Below are positions 1 to 9,400 of a DNA stretch of 64,000 bases, one piece after another. The stretch spans positions 6,485,161 to 6,549,160 of the forward strand of contig NZ_CP080377.1 in assembly GCF_019443505.1 (NCBI RefSeq), given 5' to 3'. Position 1 is the first letter of the stretch. Each line of letters opens with the position of its first letter. This stretch comes from Janthinobacterium sp. PAMC25594 (lineage in GTDB: Bacteria; Pseudomonadota; Gammaproteobacteria; Burkholderiales; Burkholderiaceae_D). The position numbers and the translations under genes were made by a program. The notes under the pieces were generated by a model, which was not told the origin of the DNA, did no database searches, and worked only from the letters and a program-made list of their open reading frames with translations.

Positions 1-864
1 GGCCAGCAGGGTGCCGGTGGACGAACCGCCGAGAATGCCTTCGGCGCGCAAGAGGGCGCGCGCGGAATCAAAACTTTCCTGGTCCGTGATGGTGTAGGCT
101 TTGGTGACGCTGTCCATGTCGGCGATAGCCGGAATAAAATCTTCGCCGATGCCTTCCACGGCCCACGAGCCGCTCGTGTCCGACACTTTGCCCGTGTCGA
201 TGTATTCCGTGAGGATGGAGCCTTGCGGGTCGGCCAGCACGAATTCGAGCTTGGGCTGCGTCTTGCGGAAGTAGCGCGTCAGGCCCGTCAGGGTGCCGGA
301 CGAACCGACGCCGACGACGATGGCGTCCACGTCATGCCCGCTTTGCTCCCAGATTTCGGGGGCCGTCGTCGTTTCGTGGGCCAGCGGATTGGCGGGATTG
401 TTGAACTGGTCGGCAAAGAAGGCGCTCGGCAGTTCGCGCGCCAGGCGCGCCGCGTAATCCTGGTAGTACTCGGGATGGCCCTTGCCCACGTCCGAGCGCG
501 TGGTGTGCACTTCCGCGCCCAGCGCCTTCAGGTGCAGCACTTTTTCCGTCGACATCTTGTCGGGCACCACGAGAATCACGCGGTAGCCCTTGATGCGGCC
601 CACCAGGGCCAGGCCGATGCCGGTATTGCCTGCCGTGGCCTCGACGATGGTGCCGCCCGGCTGCAGGCGGCCGTCGGCTTCGGCCGCTTCGATGATGGAC
701 AGGCCGATGCGGTCCTTGATGGAACCGCCGGGATTTTGCGATTCCAGTTTCAGGAACAGCTGGCACAGGCCCGTGTCGAGCCTGGTCACTTCGACCAGCG
801 GGGTATTGCCGATCAGCTTGTATAGCGCTGGCGGCTGGGATGGGGATGGCATTCGATCATTCAT
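1..864 (-). CDS. Cystathionine beta-synthase / cysteine synthase-like PLP enzyme (3' end outside window)
   Basis: Reading leftward from ATG at 864-862, with an AGGAG ribosome site just upstream, the frame stays open to the window edge (288 codons). The product begins MNDRMPSPSQPPALYKLIGN. It shows the fold-type II PLP signature: NTPLV, then NPGGSIKDR with the Schiff-base lysine at residue 50, then ATAGNTGIGLA, the substrate and phosphate loop. The family condenses serine or O-acetylserine with homocysteine or sulfide in the cytoplasm. The AGNTGIGLA loop resembles cystathionine beta-synthases more than CysK. Whether C-terminal CBS domains follow cannot be seen, so cysteine synthase remains possible. 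The partial state is only due to the window edge. Confidence 0.85.
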   Translation of the reverse strand, partial: MNDRMPSPSQPPALYKLIGNTPLVEVTRLDTGLCQLFLKLESQNPGGSIKDRIGLSIIEAAEADGRLQPGGTIVEATAGNTGIGLALVGRIKGYRVILVVPDKMSTEKVLHLKALGAEVHTTRSDVGKGHPEYYQDYAARLARELPSAFFADQFNNPANPLAHETTTAPEIWEQSGHDVDAIVVGVGSSGTLTGLTRYFRKTQPKLEFVLADPQGSILTEYIDTGKVSDTSGSWAVEGIGEDFIPAIADMDSVTKAYTITDQESFDSARALLRAEGILGGSSTGTLLA

Positions 865-975
865 GGTGGCTCCTGTCAGAGAAACAGCCGCCCAGGATTG
901 TGTCCCGAGCAGCCTTCCGTGCCGCGCAGTGTAGGCGGGTGGACGAGTGCGGCGAACGAATGTTTATATGCTTGC

Positions 976-994
976 ATATGCGCGCTGCGCATAT
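976..994. promoter_or_regulatory. Perfect 8-bp inverted repeat in the CBS-like/tdk divergent spacer
   Basis: ATATGCGC-GCT-GCGCATAT is a perfect palindrome about 110 bp upstream of the CBS-like start, in the 298-bp spacer before tdk. An operator for the CBS-like gene is plausible, but no regulator is identified. A TATAAT at 1093-1098 could be the -10 box of tdk. No other structure was seen in the spacer. Confidence 0.35.
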
Positions 995-1162
995 CGGCGG
1001 CAAGGTACGCGATGCGAGTATGCGCCGTTTTTCGCCCGCTTGCCGCGCCAAAGGCAGGACTATTAAGCTGCCGCAAGTCCTCCATTGCGATTTATAATCA
1101 CGCCTCGAAAAGGTGCTGAACAGTATCCAGAATAATCAGACAGACAGACAGGGCAGGCGGCA

Positions 1163-1711
1163 GTGGCAAAACTTTATTTCCGGTATTCCGCGATGAACGC
1201 GGGCAAGTCGACGGCCTTGTTGCAAGTCGCGCACAACTATGAAGAGCAGGGCCAGCAGGTGCGCCTGTACACGGCCGCCATCGACAGCCGCTACGGCGTG
1301 GGCCGCGTCACCTCGCGCCTGGGGCCGCAGCGCCAGGTCGATATCTTCCATGCCGACACGAATTTCCTCGACGATATTCCCCAGGTCGCCTGTTTGCTGG
1401 TCGATGAGGCGCAATTTCTCAGCACGGCCCAGGTGCAACAATTGCACCAGCTGGCGCAAGTGAAGGGCGTACCCGTCATCTGCTATGGCTTGCGCACGGA
1501 TTTCAAGGGCGAACCATTCCCCGGCTCGGCCTATCTGCTGGCGCTGGCCGACGATATCGAGGAATTGAAGAATATCTGTACTTGCGGCAAGAAGGCCACG
1601 ATGAATATCCGCGTGGATGAGCAGGGCCACCGCATCAAGGAAGGCGAGCAGATCAGTATTGGCGGCAACGAGAGTTACCGCCAGGCGTGCGGGCGCTGTT
1701 TCTACTCGTAA
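1163..1711 (+). CDS. tdk: Thymidine kinase
   Basis: The 182-aa protein matches type II thymidine kinases in length. It salvages thymidine to dTMP with ATP in the cytoplasm. The P-loop lies at residues 10-17 (AMNAGKST) and the Walker-B-like LLVDEAQFL is near residue 75. A C-terminal zinc ribbon is formed by CTC near residue 139 and CGRC just before the end. The start codon is GTG; the next residues AKLYFRYSAMNAGKS fit the usual N-terminus. It is transcribed away from the CBS-like gene and converges on the DUF2007-type gene. Confidence 0.95.
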   Translation: MAKLYFRYSAMNAGKSTALLQVAHNYEEQGQQVRLYTAAIDSRYGVGRVTSRLGPQRQVDIFHADTNFLDDIPQVACLLVDEAQFLSTAQVQQLHQLAQVKGVPVICYGLRTDFKGEPFPGSAYLLALADDIEELKNICTCGKKATMNIRVDEQGHRIKEGEQISIGGNESYRQACGRCFYS

Positions 1712-1727
1712 GCTTATTCGTTATTCG

Positions 1728-2000
1728 TTATTCGGCGACGGGCATTCCCACGTCCGCATCATCCGACAGCGCCAGGTCGCCCCGCTCGAAGGCGGCCAGG
1801 ATTTCATTGGTGCGCGCCACGTCGTGTTCGCGCACCATGACGCGGGCGCCGCCGATGGCGGCCGCCAGCAGCATGTCGGCCTGCATGTGCTGGTCGTCCG
1901 TCAGCAGCACGTCGATGCCGGCGGCGGCCAGGCAGCCGCGGATGACGTGCGCATCCGTGGGGATCATCAGCCGGGCTATTAAAACGTAGTCGTCGTGCAT
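1728..2000 (-). CDS. DUF2007-type small protein (putative signal-transducing protein)
   Basis: The 90-aa product starts MHDDYVLIARLMIPTDAHVI. The ATG at 2000 is preceded by AGGAG at good spacing and is preferred over an in-frame ATG 15 bp upstream. Residues such as LTDDQHMQADMLLAAAIGG and VMVREHDVARTNEILA match the DUF2007 (GlnB-like fold) pattern, in which a short protein senses or binds an unknown partner. The function is unknown. It converges on tdk, and a short direct repeat of TTATTCG units at 1714-1734 covers both gene ends. Confidence 0.7.
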   Translation of the reverse strand: MHDDYVLIARLMIPTDAHVIRGCLAAAGIDVLLTDDQHMQADMLLAAAIGGARVMVREHDVARTNEILAAFERGDLALSDDADVGMPVAE

Positions 2001-2051
2001 CGTGTCTCCTGGCAAGGTGGGTTCGTCCTCATCTTAGCACCAGGCATGACC

Positions 2052-4058
2052 TTACAGCTTGAACACGCCCACCACCTGGTTCAGCTCATGCGCCTGTTCC
2101 TGCAGGGCGTCGGCGGCCGCGGCCGCTTCTTCCACCAGGGCCGCGTTCTGCTGGGTCACCTGGTCCATCTGGGCGATGGCCTGGTTGACTTGCTCGATGC
2201 CGCTGCGCTGCTCGTCGCTGGCCTGCGCGATCTCGGCCATGATGGTGCTCACTTGCCGCACGCTGGCCACCACGGTGTCCATGGTGGCGCTAGCCTGGCT
2301 CACTTGCGCGTGGCCCAGATCCACCGTGCCGGCGGACGCCTGGATCAGATCCTTGATGTCTTTCGCGGCGGCCGTCGAGCGCTGCGCCAGGGTGCGCACC
2401 TCGGTGGCGACGACGGCGAAGCCGCGTCCCTGCTCGCCGGCCCGGGCCGCTTCCACGGCCGCGTTCAAGGCCAGGATATTCGTCTGGAAAGCGATGCCGT
2501 CAATGACGCCGATGATGTCGGCGATCTTGCTAGATGAGCTGCGGATGGCGTCCATGGTGCTGGCCACTTGCGCCACGGCCGCGCCGCCTTCGGCTGCCAG
2601 GGTCGACGAGTCGCGCGCCAGCCGGCTTGCCTGCTGCGCGTGATCGACGTTCTGGCGCACGGTGGAACTCAGTTCTTCCATCGAGGCGGCCGTTTCTTCC
2701 AGCGAACTGGCTTGTTGTTCCGTGCGGCTCGACAAATCCAGGTTGCCGCTGGCGATTTCACCGGACGCCGTGGCGATCTGCCCGGCGCTGCCGCGCACAT
2801 TGCCGACCACCTGCGACAGATTGTCGCTGATGCGGTTCATGGCGCGCAGCAGGCGGCCGATTTCGTCCTGGCTGCTCGTGTCGAGGTGCACCGTCAGGTC
2901 GCCGGCGGCGATCTGCGCGGCGGCCGTTTCGGCGGCGGCCAGCGGGCGCGAGACGAGGGTGCGCACCAGCCAGTACAGCAGCAGGGCGAAGATGAGCAGG
3001 GCGACGAAGCCGGAAATGGCCAGCTGGTTGCGCAGCTGGCGTGCTTCCAGGGTGATCTCGTCCGTGAACGTGCCGCCCGCGATGATCCATTGCCAATCCT
3101 TGAATTGACGGTAAAACAGCTGTTTTTCGCGCGCGCTGGCACTCGTTTCGCCCGGCGCCGTCCAGGTGTAGCGCATGGCGCCGTCTTTCTGCGCCAGCAT
3201 TTCCTGGATGAACAGGCGGCCGTCGCTTGCCTTGAACTCGAGCGCGCTCTTGCCCTCGCTGTTCGGGTGCAGCACCAGGTGGCCGTAATTGGCGCCGGGC
3301 GCCGTGTCGACGATATAGATGTAGCCCGTCTGGCCGATCTTGACCTGGCGAATCTTCTCTTTCAGCATGGCCAGATTCTTGCTGATATCGAGGCCGATGA
3401 ACAGCACGCCCACCACCTTGCCGCCCGCATCGCGCACGGGGTCGTACTGGGTGATGTATTGCTTGCCAAACAAGGTGGCCATGCCGACGAAGCGCTGGCC
3501 CGCGCGCAGCGGCGCATAGCTGGGGTGGTTGTGGTCGAGCTGGGTGCCGATGGCGCGTTCGCCATCCTGCTTTTTCAGCGAGGTGCTGATGCGCACGAAT
3601 TCATCGCCATTGGCGGCAAAGATGGTGGCGATCACGCCCGTTTGCGCCGTGTAGCGGTCGACCACGGCCGTGTCGAGGTTGAGCACCTTGCCGCCGTTGG
3701 CCAGCGCTGGCGTGGCCTTGCCGGCCACGGCCACCATGGCGCCCGTGTCGACCGTGAACGGGCCGGGAAATTCGGCCGCGAACAGCCGGGCGAAGCTGGC
3801 CGCCTCGTTGACCATGGCCGTATGGAACACTTGCGTGGTCGTCATGACGCTATTGAGTTCGCTGGTGACGGCCGCTTCGGCGCGCTGTTCCAGTACGGTC
3901 GAGGTGCGGATGCTGATCAAGGTCGTCAGGCTGGCGAGGATCAGGCTGACCAGGGCAAACGTGAAGACGGTAATCTTGCCGCCGACACTCCAATGGCGGG
4001 GAGAGAGGGAAATTGTAGGCATAGTGTGAGTCAGGCAAAGGGTAATCAGCTCGGCCAT
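2052..4058 (-). CDS. Methyl-accepting chemotaxis protein with Cache sensor
   Basis: The product is a 668-aa inner-membrane chemoreceptor. TM1 is near residues 28-50. A large periplasmic Cache-type sensor (about 55-345) includes [20 protein letters not shown] and [12 protein letters not shown]2 is near 347-368, followed by HAMP (about 368-420). The cytoplasmic hairpin carries the conserved tip [20 protein letters not shown]. It should relay ligand binding to CheA/CheW. The C-terminus VVGVFKL has no CheR/CheB-docking pentapeptide. The start is uncertain: ATG 4058 has an SD-like AGGA too close, and ATG 4022 is the alternative. No che genes are nearby, so it is an orphan receptor. The ligand is unknown. 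Confidence 0.93.
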   Translation of the reverse strand: MAELITLCLTHTMPTISLSPRHWSVGGKITVFTFALVSLILASLTTLISIRTSTVLEQRAEAAVTSELNSVMTTTQVFHTAMVNEAASFARLFAAEFPGPFTVDTGAMVAVAGKATPALANGGKVLNLDTAVVDRYTAQTGVIATIFAANGDEFVRISTSLKKQDGERAIGTQLDHNHPSYAPLRAGQRFVGMATLFGKQYITQYDPVRDAGGKVVGVLFIGLDISKNLAMLKEKIRQVKIGQTGYIYIVDTAPGANYGHLVLHPNSEGKSALEFKASDGRLFIQEMLAQKDGAMRYTWTAPGETSASAREKQLFYRQFKDWQWIIAGGTFTDEITLEARQLRNQLAISGFVALLIFALLLYWLVRTLVSRPLAAAETAAAQIAAGDLTVHLDTSSQDEIGRLLRAMNRISDNLSQVVGNVRGSAGQIATASGEIASGNLDLSSRTEQQASSLEETAASMEELSSTVRQNVDHAQQASRLARDSSTLAAEGGAAVAQVASTMDAIRSSSSKIADIIGVIDGIAFQTNILALNAAVEAARAGEQGRGFAVVATEVRTLAQRSTAAAKDIKDLIQASAGTVDLGHAQVSQASATMDTVVASVRQVSTIMAEIAQASDEQRSGIEQVNQAIAQMDQVTQQNAALVEEAAAAADALQEQAHELNQVVGVFKL

Positions 4059-4542
4059 TCCTGGTCATGACATGACACATGGGGAGGGGATCTGGTGGGG
4101 GATGCGCTTGAAGCGGAGGCGTGCCCGCTTGGGAGCTGCGCGCGTGCAAGCAAAATTTCAGGGCGCGATGATAACATGTTGCTTGCTCTTTGTTACTAAG
4201 TGTTTCCCGCAGGAATCATTTTTTCGCATAAAAACATCATCCGCATCAAGGATTGCGAAAGCGGCCCATTGACTTTTTTGATTTTAATGGAGCATGTTGA
4301 TATTCAGCGCTGACGGGCGATGCGATTTTTGTCACGAATGTTTCAGTTTGTAATGAATGAGACGCGGCCTTTAATCCGCGTTTAAGCTTCCAGGAAGAAA
4401 CTGATCTTCCATGGGAGACTGCCGGGCCGTATCCTGTAGAATAATATGCAGACCAGTCGTGTATTCCCCTTACTGTCTTGCTGGCTGGCGCATGCATAGC
4501 TGCGCCGCCTGGAATTGATTCAACTAATTTTCGGAGAAGCCG
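4059..4542. other. Gene-free divergent spacer (MCP / tail-specific protease)
   Basis: This 484-bp spacer is clearly more AT-rich than its neighbours, especially 4170-4400. It should contain the promoters of the chemoreceptor (minus) and the protease (plus). No convincing sigma-28 or sigma-70 pair, no repeat and no open frame with a ribosome site was recognised. Confidence 0.5.
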
Positions 4543-6813
4543 ATGAAGAAGCAAATGATGCTGGTCACCCTGGTGCTCGCCCTGTCAGCCCACGCTGGCG
4601 CAGCCCAGACGGACAAGAGCGCCGCTCCTCCGCTCACCATGAAGCCGCTGGCCCAGCAAACGCAGGCCGCCTTGTGGGCATCGCGCGTCTTGACGCGCGT
4701 CCATTACAAGGCCATGCCGCTCGACGACGCCATGTCGGAGAAAATCTTCGACCGCTATTTCAAATCCCTGGACGCGGAGAAACTGTTCTTCGTGCAAGCC
4801 GACATCGACCGTTTCGCCCCGCTGCGCACCAGGCTGGACGACGCCATCATCAATGAAGACCTGACGGCGCCGTTCGCCATCTACAACCTGTACCAGCAGC
4901 GTTTCGACGAGCGCATGGCGTATGCGCGTGAATTACTCAAAACCAAGTTCGACTTTGCCGCCGACGAGAGCTACCAGGTCGACCGCGAAAAGGCCGCCTG
5001 GCCGAAGAACGACGAAGAAGTGCGCGACCTGTGGCGCAAGCGTGTCAAGAACGACTGGCTGCGCCTGAAACTGGCGGGCAAGGAAGACAAGGCTATCCGC
5101 GAAACGCTGGACAAGCGCTATGAAAGCTACACGACCCGTTCGCGCAAGCTCAACAGCGAAGACGTGTTCCAGATCTTCATGAACTCGTACGCCATGTCGA
5201 TCGAGCCGCACACCAATTACCTGGGCCCGCGCGCTTCGGATAACTTCGACATCGCCATGCGCCTGTCGCTCGAAGGCATCGGTGCCGTGCTGCAGACGCG
5301 CGACGAATACACGGTGGTGCGCGAAGTCGTGCCGGGCAGCCCGGCCGGCTTGTCGGGCAAGCTGAAAGTGGGCGACCGCATCGTCGGCGTGGGGCAGGGC
5401 GAAAGCGGCCCCATTACCGAAGTGCTGGGCATGCGCATCGACGACGTGGTGCAGCTGATCCGCGGCGCCAAGGATTCCGTGGTGCGCCTGGACATCCTGC
5501 CGGCCGACGCCGGCCCGGACGCCAAGCACGTGGTCTTGCCGCTGGTGCGCAAGAAAATCAGCATGGAAGAGCAGGCGGCGAAGAAATCGGTCATCGAAGT
5601 GCGCGAGAACGGCGTCAAGCGCCGCATCGGCGTCATTTCGCTGCCAACGTTCTACCAGGATTTCGAAGCGCGCCGCCGTGGCGACAAAGACTTTAAAAGC
5701 GCCACGCGTGACGTCAGCCGTTTGCTGGCCGAGTTGAAGAAGGACAAGGTCGACAACGTCCTGATCGATTTGCGCAACAACGGCGGCGGTTCGCTGAACG
5801 AAGCCGTCGAACTGACGGGCCTGTTCATCGACAAGGGCCCGGTCGTGATGCAGCGCAATGCCGAAGGCAAGGTCGACGTGGAAAGCGATACGAATGCCGG
5901 TCTGGCCTGGGACGGTCCGATGGGCGTGCTGATCAACCGCGGCTCCGCATCGGCCTCCGAGATTTTCGCCGCCGCCGTGCAGGACTACGGCCGTGGCGTG
6001 ATCATCGGCGAAGGCAGCTTCGGCAAGGGTACCGTACAAACCCTGTTCAACCTCGACCGTTTCGGCGGCAGCGAGAAAGCCCGTTTCGGCGAGCTGAAAA
6101 TGACCATCGCGCAATTCTTCCGCATCAATGGCGGCACCACGCAATTGCGCGGCGTCACCCCTGACATCAAGCTGCCGGCCATGTCGGACACGGAAAACTT
6201 CGGCGAATCGAGCTATGACAATGCCCTGCCATGGGTGGCCATCAAGCCGGCGTCGTATATTCCGACGGGCGACCTGAAGGAAATCGTGCCGCTGCTGGAC
6301 AAGAAGCATGAAGCGCGCGTGGCCAAGGACAAGGATTTCCAGTACTTGCTCGATGACATAGCCCTGGTCGTCAAGCAGCGCAAGGAAAACCAGATTTCGC
6401 TCAATGAAACCGTGCGCCGCAAGGAGCGCGATGCCCAGGAAGCGCGCGCCAAGGCCCGTGAAAAACGCCTGATCGCGCAAATTTCGAATCCTGCCGACGA
6501 TTTAGTGGTGATTCCTGATCCGAAAGACGTGCTGAAGGGCGCGAAAGCGGCCAGCAAGACGGCCAAGCAGATCGCCGCCGTGAAGGGCGCCTTGCGCACC
6601 GACGACGGCTTGCAGGGCGACGAGCGGGCTCTGAGCGCCGAACTCGACGCCGAAACGGCCGCCAAGAGCGCCAAGGACGTGCTGCTGAACGAAGCGGCGC
6701 GCATCCTGGCCGACGAAGTGGCGCTGATCAAGGCCGATACCCGCATGGCGTCCAAGGTCTTGCCGTATGGCGCGGATACCAAGGCGACGCCGGTGGCGGC
6801 GACATCGAAGTAA
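4543..6813 (+). CDS. prc: Carboxy-terminal processing (tail-specific) protease, S41A family
   Basis: The 756-aa periplasmic protease has a signal peptide (MKKQMMLVTLVLALSAHAGA), an N-terminal helical region and a PDZ domain near residues 235-330. The S41 catalytic core has its serine in GSASASE (467-473) and general-base lysine 495 in SFGKGTVQ. A long basic C-terminal region is typical of the large Prc/Tsp subfamily. Family members degrade or trim periplasmic proteins by their C-termini and affect envelope stress and peptidoglycan hydrolases. The start is supported by CGGAGAAGCCG just before ATG. It is probably monocistronic; repeat copy A supplies a terminator downstream. Confidence 0.93.
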   Translation: MKKQMMLVTLVLALSAHAGAAQTDKSAAPPLTMKPLAQQTQAALWASRVLTRVHYKAMPLDDAMSEKIFDRYFKSLDAEKLFFVQADIDRFAPLRTRLDDAIINEDLTAPFAIYNLYQQRFDERMAYARELLKTKFDFAADESYQVDREKAAWPKNDEEVRDLWRKRVKNDWLRLKLAGKEDKAIRETLDKRYESYTTRSRKLNSEDVFQIFMNSYAMSIEPHTNYLGPRASDNFDIAMRLSLEGIGAVLQTRDEYTVVREVVPGSPAGLSGKLKVGDRIVGVGQGESGPITEVLGMRIDDVVQLIRGAKDSVVRLDILPADAGPDAKHVVLPLVRKKISMEEQAAKKSVIEVRENGVKRRIGVISLPTFYQDFEARRRGDKDFKSATRDVSRLLAELKKDKVDNVLIDLRNNGGGSLNEAVELTGLFIDKGPVVMQRNAEGKVDVESDTNAGLAWDGPMGVLINRGSASASEIFAAAVQDYGRGVIIGEGSFGKGTVQTLFNLDRFGGSEKARFGELKMTIAQFFRINGGTTQLRGVTPDIKLPAMSDTENFGESSYDNALPWVAIKPASYIPTGDLKEIVPLLDKKHEARVAKDKDFQYLLDDIALVVKQRKENQISLNETVRRKERDAQEARAKAREKRLIAQISNPADDLVVIPDPKDVLKGAKAASKTAKQIAAVKGALRTDDGLQGDERALSAELDAETAAKSAKDVLLNEAARILADEVALIKADTRMASKVLPYGADTKATPVAATSK

Positions 6814-6850
6814 TGAACGTGGAGTAAGGAGGGGAGTTATCTGTTTCGCG

Positions 6851-6972
6851 TATTTCTATCATTCCAACAATCAATTGGATTGATATGCCGCGATGCAGCA
6901 TAATGCACTTGTCTCCTCTATTCTCCTCCAAGAAAATAGATTCAGCCCGCTCTCGCAGCGGGCTTTTTTTTT
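6851..6972 (+). ncRNA. Small-RNA-like repeat, copy A of six
   Basis: This is the first member of the family described fully at 15501-15620. It contains the upstream block, TTGGATTGATATGC, the palindrome ATGCCGC-GAT-GCAGCAT, a -10-like CATAAT, then GTCTCCTC (from 6911), a second anti-SD TCTCCTCC and the terminator with T10. It has the best -10 match of the six. The stem CTATT...AAATAG is weaker because AAGAAAA replaces AAGGAAA. The terminator ends 3 bp before the lysR stop codon and would also serve as the end of prc and lysR. Confidence 0.7.
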
Positions 6973-6975
6973 GCC

Positions 6976-7902
6976 TCAGCTTTTGTGCGTGGTCGCTTGC
7001 ACGTCGGGCTGTGCCGCCAGCAAGGCCGTGATCCAGCCGGCAAACGCCTGCAGCTTGGGCGTGGCCAGCCGCCCTTGCGGCGTCAGCAGCGACATGGGCA
7101 TGGGCGTCGGCGGGTGGTCGGTCAGCACGGCGATCAGCGCGCCGCTGTCGAGGTGCTCGCGCACCTGGTACACGGCCGCCTGCGCCAGTCCCAGCCCCTG
7201 CAAGGCGCAGGCAACGCTGGCGTCGGCATCGTTGACGGCGATGGGGCCGGCCATCTGCACGCGCACGACCTCCTTGCCTTGCAGGAAATCCCAGTCGAAA
7301 GCGCGTCCCGTGCGGCCCGAGTAATGCATGACGCCGTTGTGCGTGGCCAGGTCCGCCAGGGTGTGCGGCGTGCCGTGCCGCGCCAGGTAGGCGGGCGAGG
7401 CGCATGTAACGAAGCGCATCAGGCCGACCTGTTTTCCGATGAAGGCGGAATCTTGCAAAGTGCCCACGCGCAAGGCGCAATCGATGCCTTCCTGCGTCAG
7501 GTCGACCAGGCGGTCCGTCAGGCTCAGCTGTAATTGCACGTCCGGCCAGGCGGCGTGGAAGTGCGCGATATGCGGCATGACGAGGCGCCGGCCCACCGTA
7601 TTGGGCAAGTTGATGCGCAACAAGCCGCGCGGTTTTGTCGCGTCGGGGCCACGGAAGGCCAGTTCCGCCGTGTCGACGGCTTTCAAAATATCGATGCAGT
7701 GGCGAAAGTACTCGGCCCCTTCCGGCGTCAGGGACAGGCGGCGCGTGGTTCGCTGCAGCAATTGCGTGCCCAGGTAGGCTTCCAGCTTTTGCAGGGTGGC
7801 CGTCAATGCGGCACGCGGCAAATTCAAGGTCTCGGCCGCCTTGGAAAAGCTGTTGGCTTCGACGATGCGCACGAAGGTCTGCATGGCCTTGATCTTGTCC
7901 AT
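6976..7902 (-). CDS. LysR-family transcriptional regulator
   Basis: A 308-aa LysR-type regulator begins MDKIKAMQTFVRIVEANSFS. The ATG at 7902 has GGAAG upstream and is preferred over one 27 bp earlier. The N-terminal winged HTH (about 1-65) includes SKAAETLNLPRAALTATLQK. The rest is the periplasmic-binding-like effector domain. It is divergent from the MFS transporter with a 120-bp spacer, the classic layout for a LysR that controls its neighbour. The inducer is unknown. Its stop codon lies directly against the repeat-copy-A terminator. Confidence 0.92.
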   Translation of the reverse strand: MDKIKAMQTFVRIVEANSFSKAAETLNLPRAALTATLQKLEAYLGTQLLQRTTRRLSLTPEGAEYFRHCIDILKAVDTAELAFRGPDATKPRGLLRINLPNTVGRRLVMPHIAHFHAAWPDVQLQLSLTDRLVDLTQEGIDCALRVGTLQDSAFIGKQVGLMRFVTCASPAYLARHGTPHTLADLATHNGVMHYSGRTGRAFDWDFLQGKEVVRVQMAGPIAVNDADASVACALQGLGLAQAAVYQVREHLDSGALIAVLTDHPPTPMPMSLLTPQGRLATPKLQAFAGWITALLAAQPDVQATTHKS

Positions 7903-8022
7903 AGGATAGCTTCCATTCTCATTGTTCATCTTATGTGAAAAGTGTAAGTGGATTATGCGCTAATTATCTTTGCCCCGGTTTTGCCTAGAATGGCGACATC
8001 CCTACCGAACCGAGGAAACAAC

Positions 8023-9237
8023 ATGAACAAGGCCTCATCTATGACTCCCCACGACATTGCGCCGGCCATGGTGCTGCTGCTGGCCGTCGCTTCCGGCCTG
8101 ATCGTGGCCAATCTGTATTATGCGCAAACCCTCGTCGGACCCATCAGCGCCTCGACGGGCCTGTCGGCCAAGGCGGCCGGGCTGATCGTCACGCTGACGC
8201 AAGTGGGCTATACCCTGGGCCTGCTGTTTGTCGTGCCCCTCGGTGATTTGCTGGAAAACCGCCGCCTGATCATCACGGCCTTGCTGGTGACGGCCACGGC
8301 CCTGGTGGCGGCGGCCCTGAGCACGGGCGCCATCGTGTTCCTGGCTGCCGCGCTGGCCATCGGCCTCGGTTCCGTGGCGGCGCAAGTGATCGTGCCGTTT
8401 GCCGCCCACCTGTCGCAGGAAGCGACGCGGGGGCAAACCGTGGGCAAGGTCGTCAGCGGCTTGTTGCTGGGTATCATGCTGGCCCGTCCCGTGGCGTCAT
8501 TGGTGGCCGCGCACGCCAGCTGGCACGTGGTGTTCGGCGGCGCCGCCGTGCTGATGCTGCTGCTGGCGCTGGTGTTGCGCCGCGCCTTGCCCGTGCGCCA
8601 GCCCGTGTCGAACATGCGCTATCCGGCCCTGATGGCGTCGCTGTGGCACTTGCTGCTGGGCACACCCGTGCTGCGCCGCCGCGCCGCCTATCATGCGGGC
8701 CTGTTTGGCGCCTTCAGCCTGTTCTGGACCGTCACGCCGCTGGTGCTGGCCAGTCCCGCGTTCGGCCTGTCGCAAACGGGCATCGCCATCTTTGCCCTGG
8801 TCGGCATGGCGGGCGCCATTGCCTCGCCCATCGCCGGCCGCCTGGCCGATGCGGGCCATACCTTGCCCGCCACTGCCGCCGCGCTGGCGTTGGGCATCGT
8901 CGCGTTTGCCTTGCCGATGTTCGCCCCGGAATCGCAACATGTGGCGCTGGGCTTGCTGGTGCTCGCTTCCATCGTGCTCGACATGGGCGTGGCCGCGAAT
9001 CTGGTGCTGGGCCAGCGCGCCATCTTCAGCCTGGGCGCGGAAGTGCGGGGCCGCCTGAACGGACTGTATTTCGCGCTGTTCTTTGCCGGCGGCGCGGCTG
9101 GCTCGGCCATCGGCGCCTGGGTGTACGCCAGCTATGGCTGGCAGGCAACCTTGCTGACCGGCATGGCATTTCCGGGCCTGGCCCTGCTGGTGTGGCTGGC
9201 AGAATTTTTACCGCTGGCCACGCGCCGCCCGGCTTGA
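8023..9237 (+). CDS. MFS transporter (drug/metabolite exporter-like)
   Basis: The 404-aa protein has about 12 predicted membrane helices. MFS signatures include VVPLGDLLENRRLIITA after TM2 and GRLADAGH in the second half. Start ATG 8023 follows GAGGAA at ideal spacing; an upstream in-frame ATG at 7948 lacks this. It resembles efflux-type MFS proteins next to LysR genes, but no substrate can be assigned. It is probably controlled by the divergent LysR gene. Repeat copy B follows 32 bp after the stop. Confidence 0.9.
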   Translation: MNKASSMTPHDIAPAMVLLLAVASGLIVANLYYAQTLVGPISASTGLSAKAAGLIVTLTQVGYTLGLLFVVPLGDLLENRRLIITALLVTATALVAAALSTGAIVFLAAALAIGLGSVAAQVIVPFAAHLSQEATRGQTVGKVVSGLLLGIMLARPVASLVAAHASWHVVFGGAAVLMLLLALVLRRALPVRQPVSNMRYPALMASLWHLLLGTPVLRRRAAYHAGLFGAFSLFWTVTPLVLASPAFGLSQTGIAIFALVGMAGAIASPIAGRLADAGHTLPATAAALALGIVAFALPMFAPESQHVALGLLVLASIVLDMGVAANLVLGQRAIFSLGAEVRGRLNGLYFALFFAGGAAGSAIGAWVYASYGWQATLLTGMAFPGLALLVWLAEFLPLATRRPA

Positions 9238-9269
9238 AACCCTGATGCCCGCTCATTATCACTGGCAGG

Positions 9270-9389
9270 AATTTCTATCATCATGAATATAAAGTGGCGT
9301 GATATGCCGCGATGCCGCAAGATGCACTTGTCTCCTCTATCTCCTCCAAGGAAATAGATTCAGCCCGCTTCCATAGCGGGCTTTTTTTT
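9270..9389 (+). ncRNA. Small-RNA-like repeat, copy B of six
   Basis: The order of elements is the same as in the other copies, but the promoter-proximal block is the variant form (ATGAATATAAAGTGGCG instead of ACAACATACAATTGGAT), shared only with copy C. The palindrome is damaged on its right arm (ATGCCGC-GAT-GCCGCAA). The CTTGTCTCCTC and CTCCTCCAAGG stretches and the terminator (CAGCCCGCTTCCATAGCGGG + T8) are intact. The terminator faces the 3' end of the convergent pentapeptide gene. Confidence 0.65.
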
Positions 9390-9400
9390 GCCTGTTTACA

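Noticed and set aside
2568..4070. 500-codon plus-strand frame opposite the chemoreceptor (similar frames lie opposite prc, metE, rluD, phaC, rimO)
   Set aside because: Shadow frames of GC-rich genes: no ribosome site and no recognisable domain.
6885..6930. Sigma-54 promoter in the small-RNA repeats
   Set aside because: The GG and GC dinucleotides are 8 or 11 bp apart instead of the required 10, so a -24/-12 promoter does not fit.
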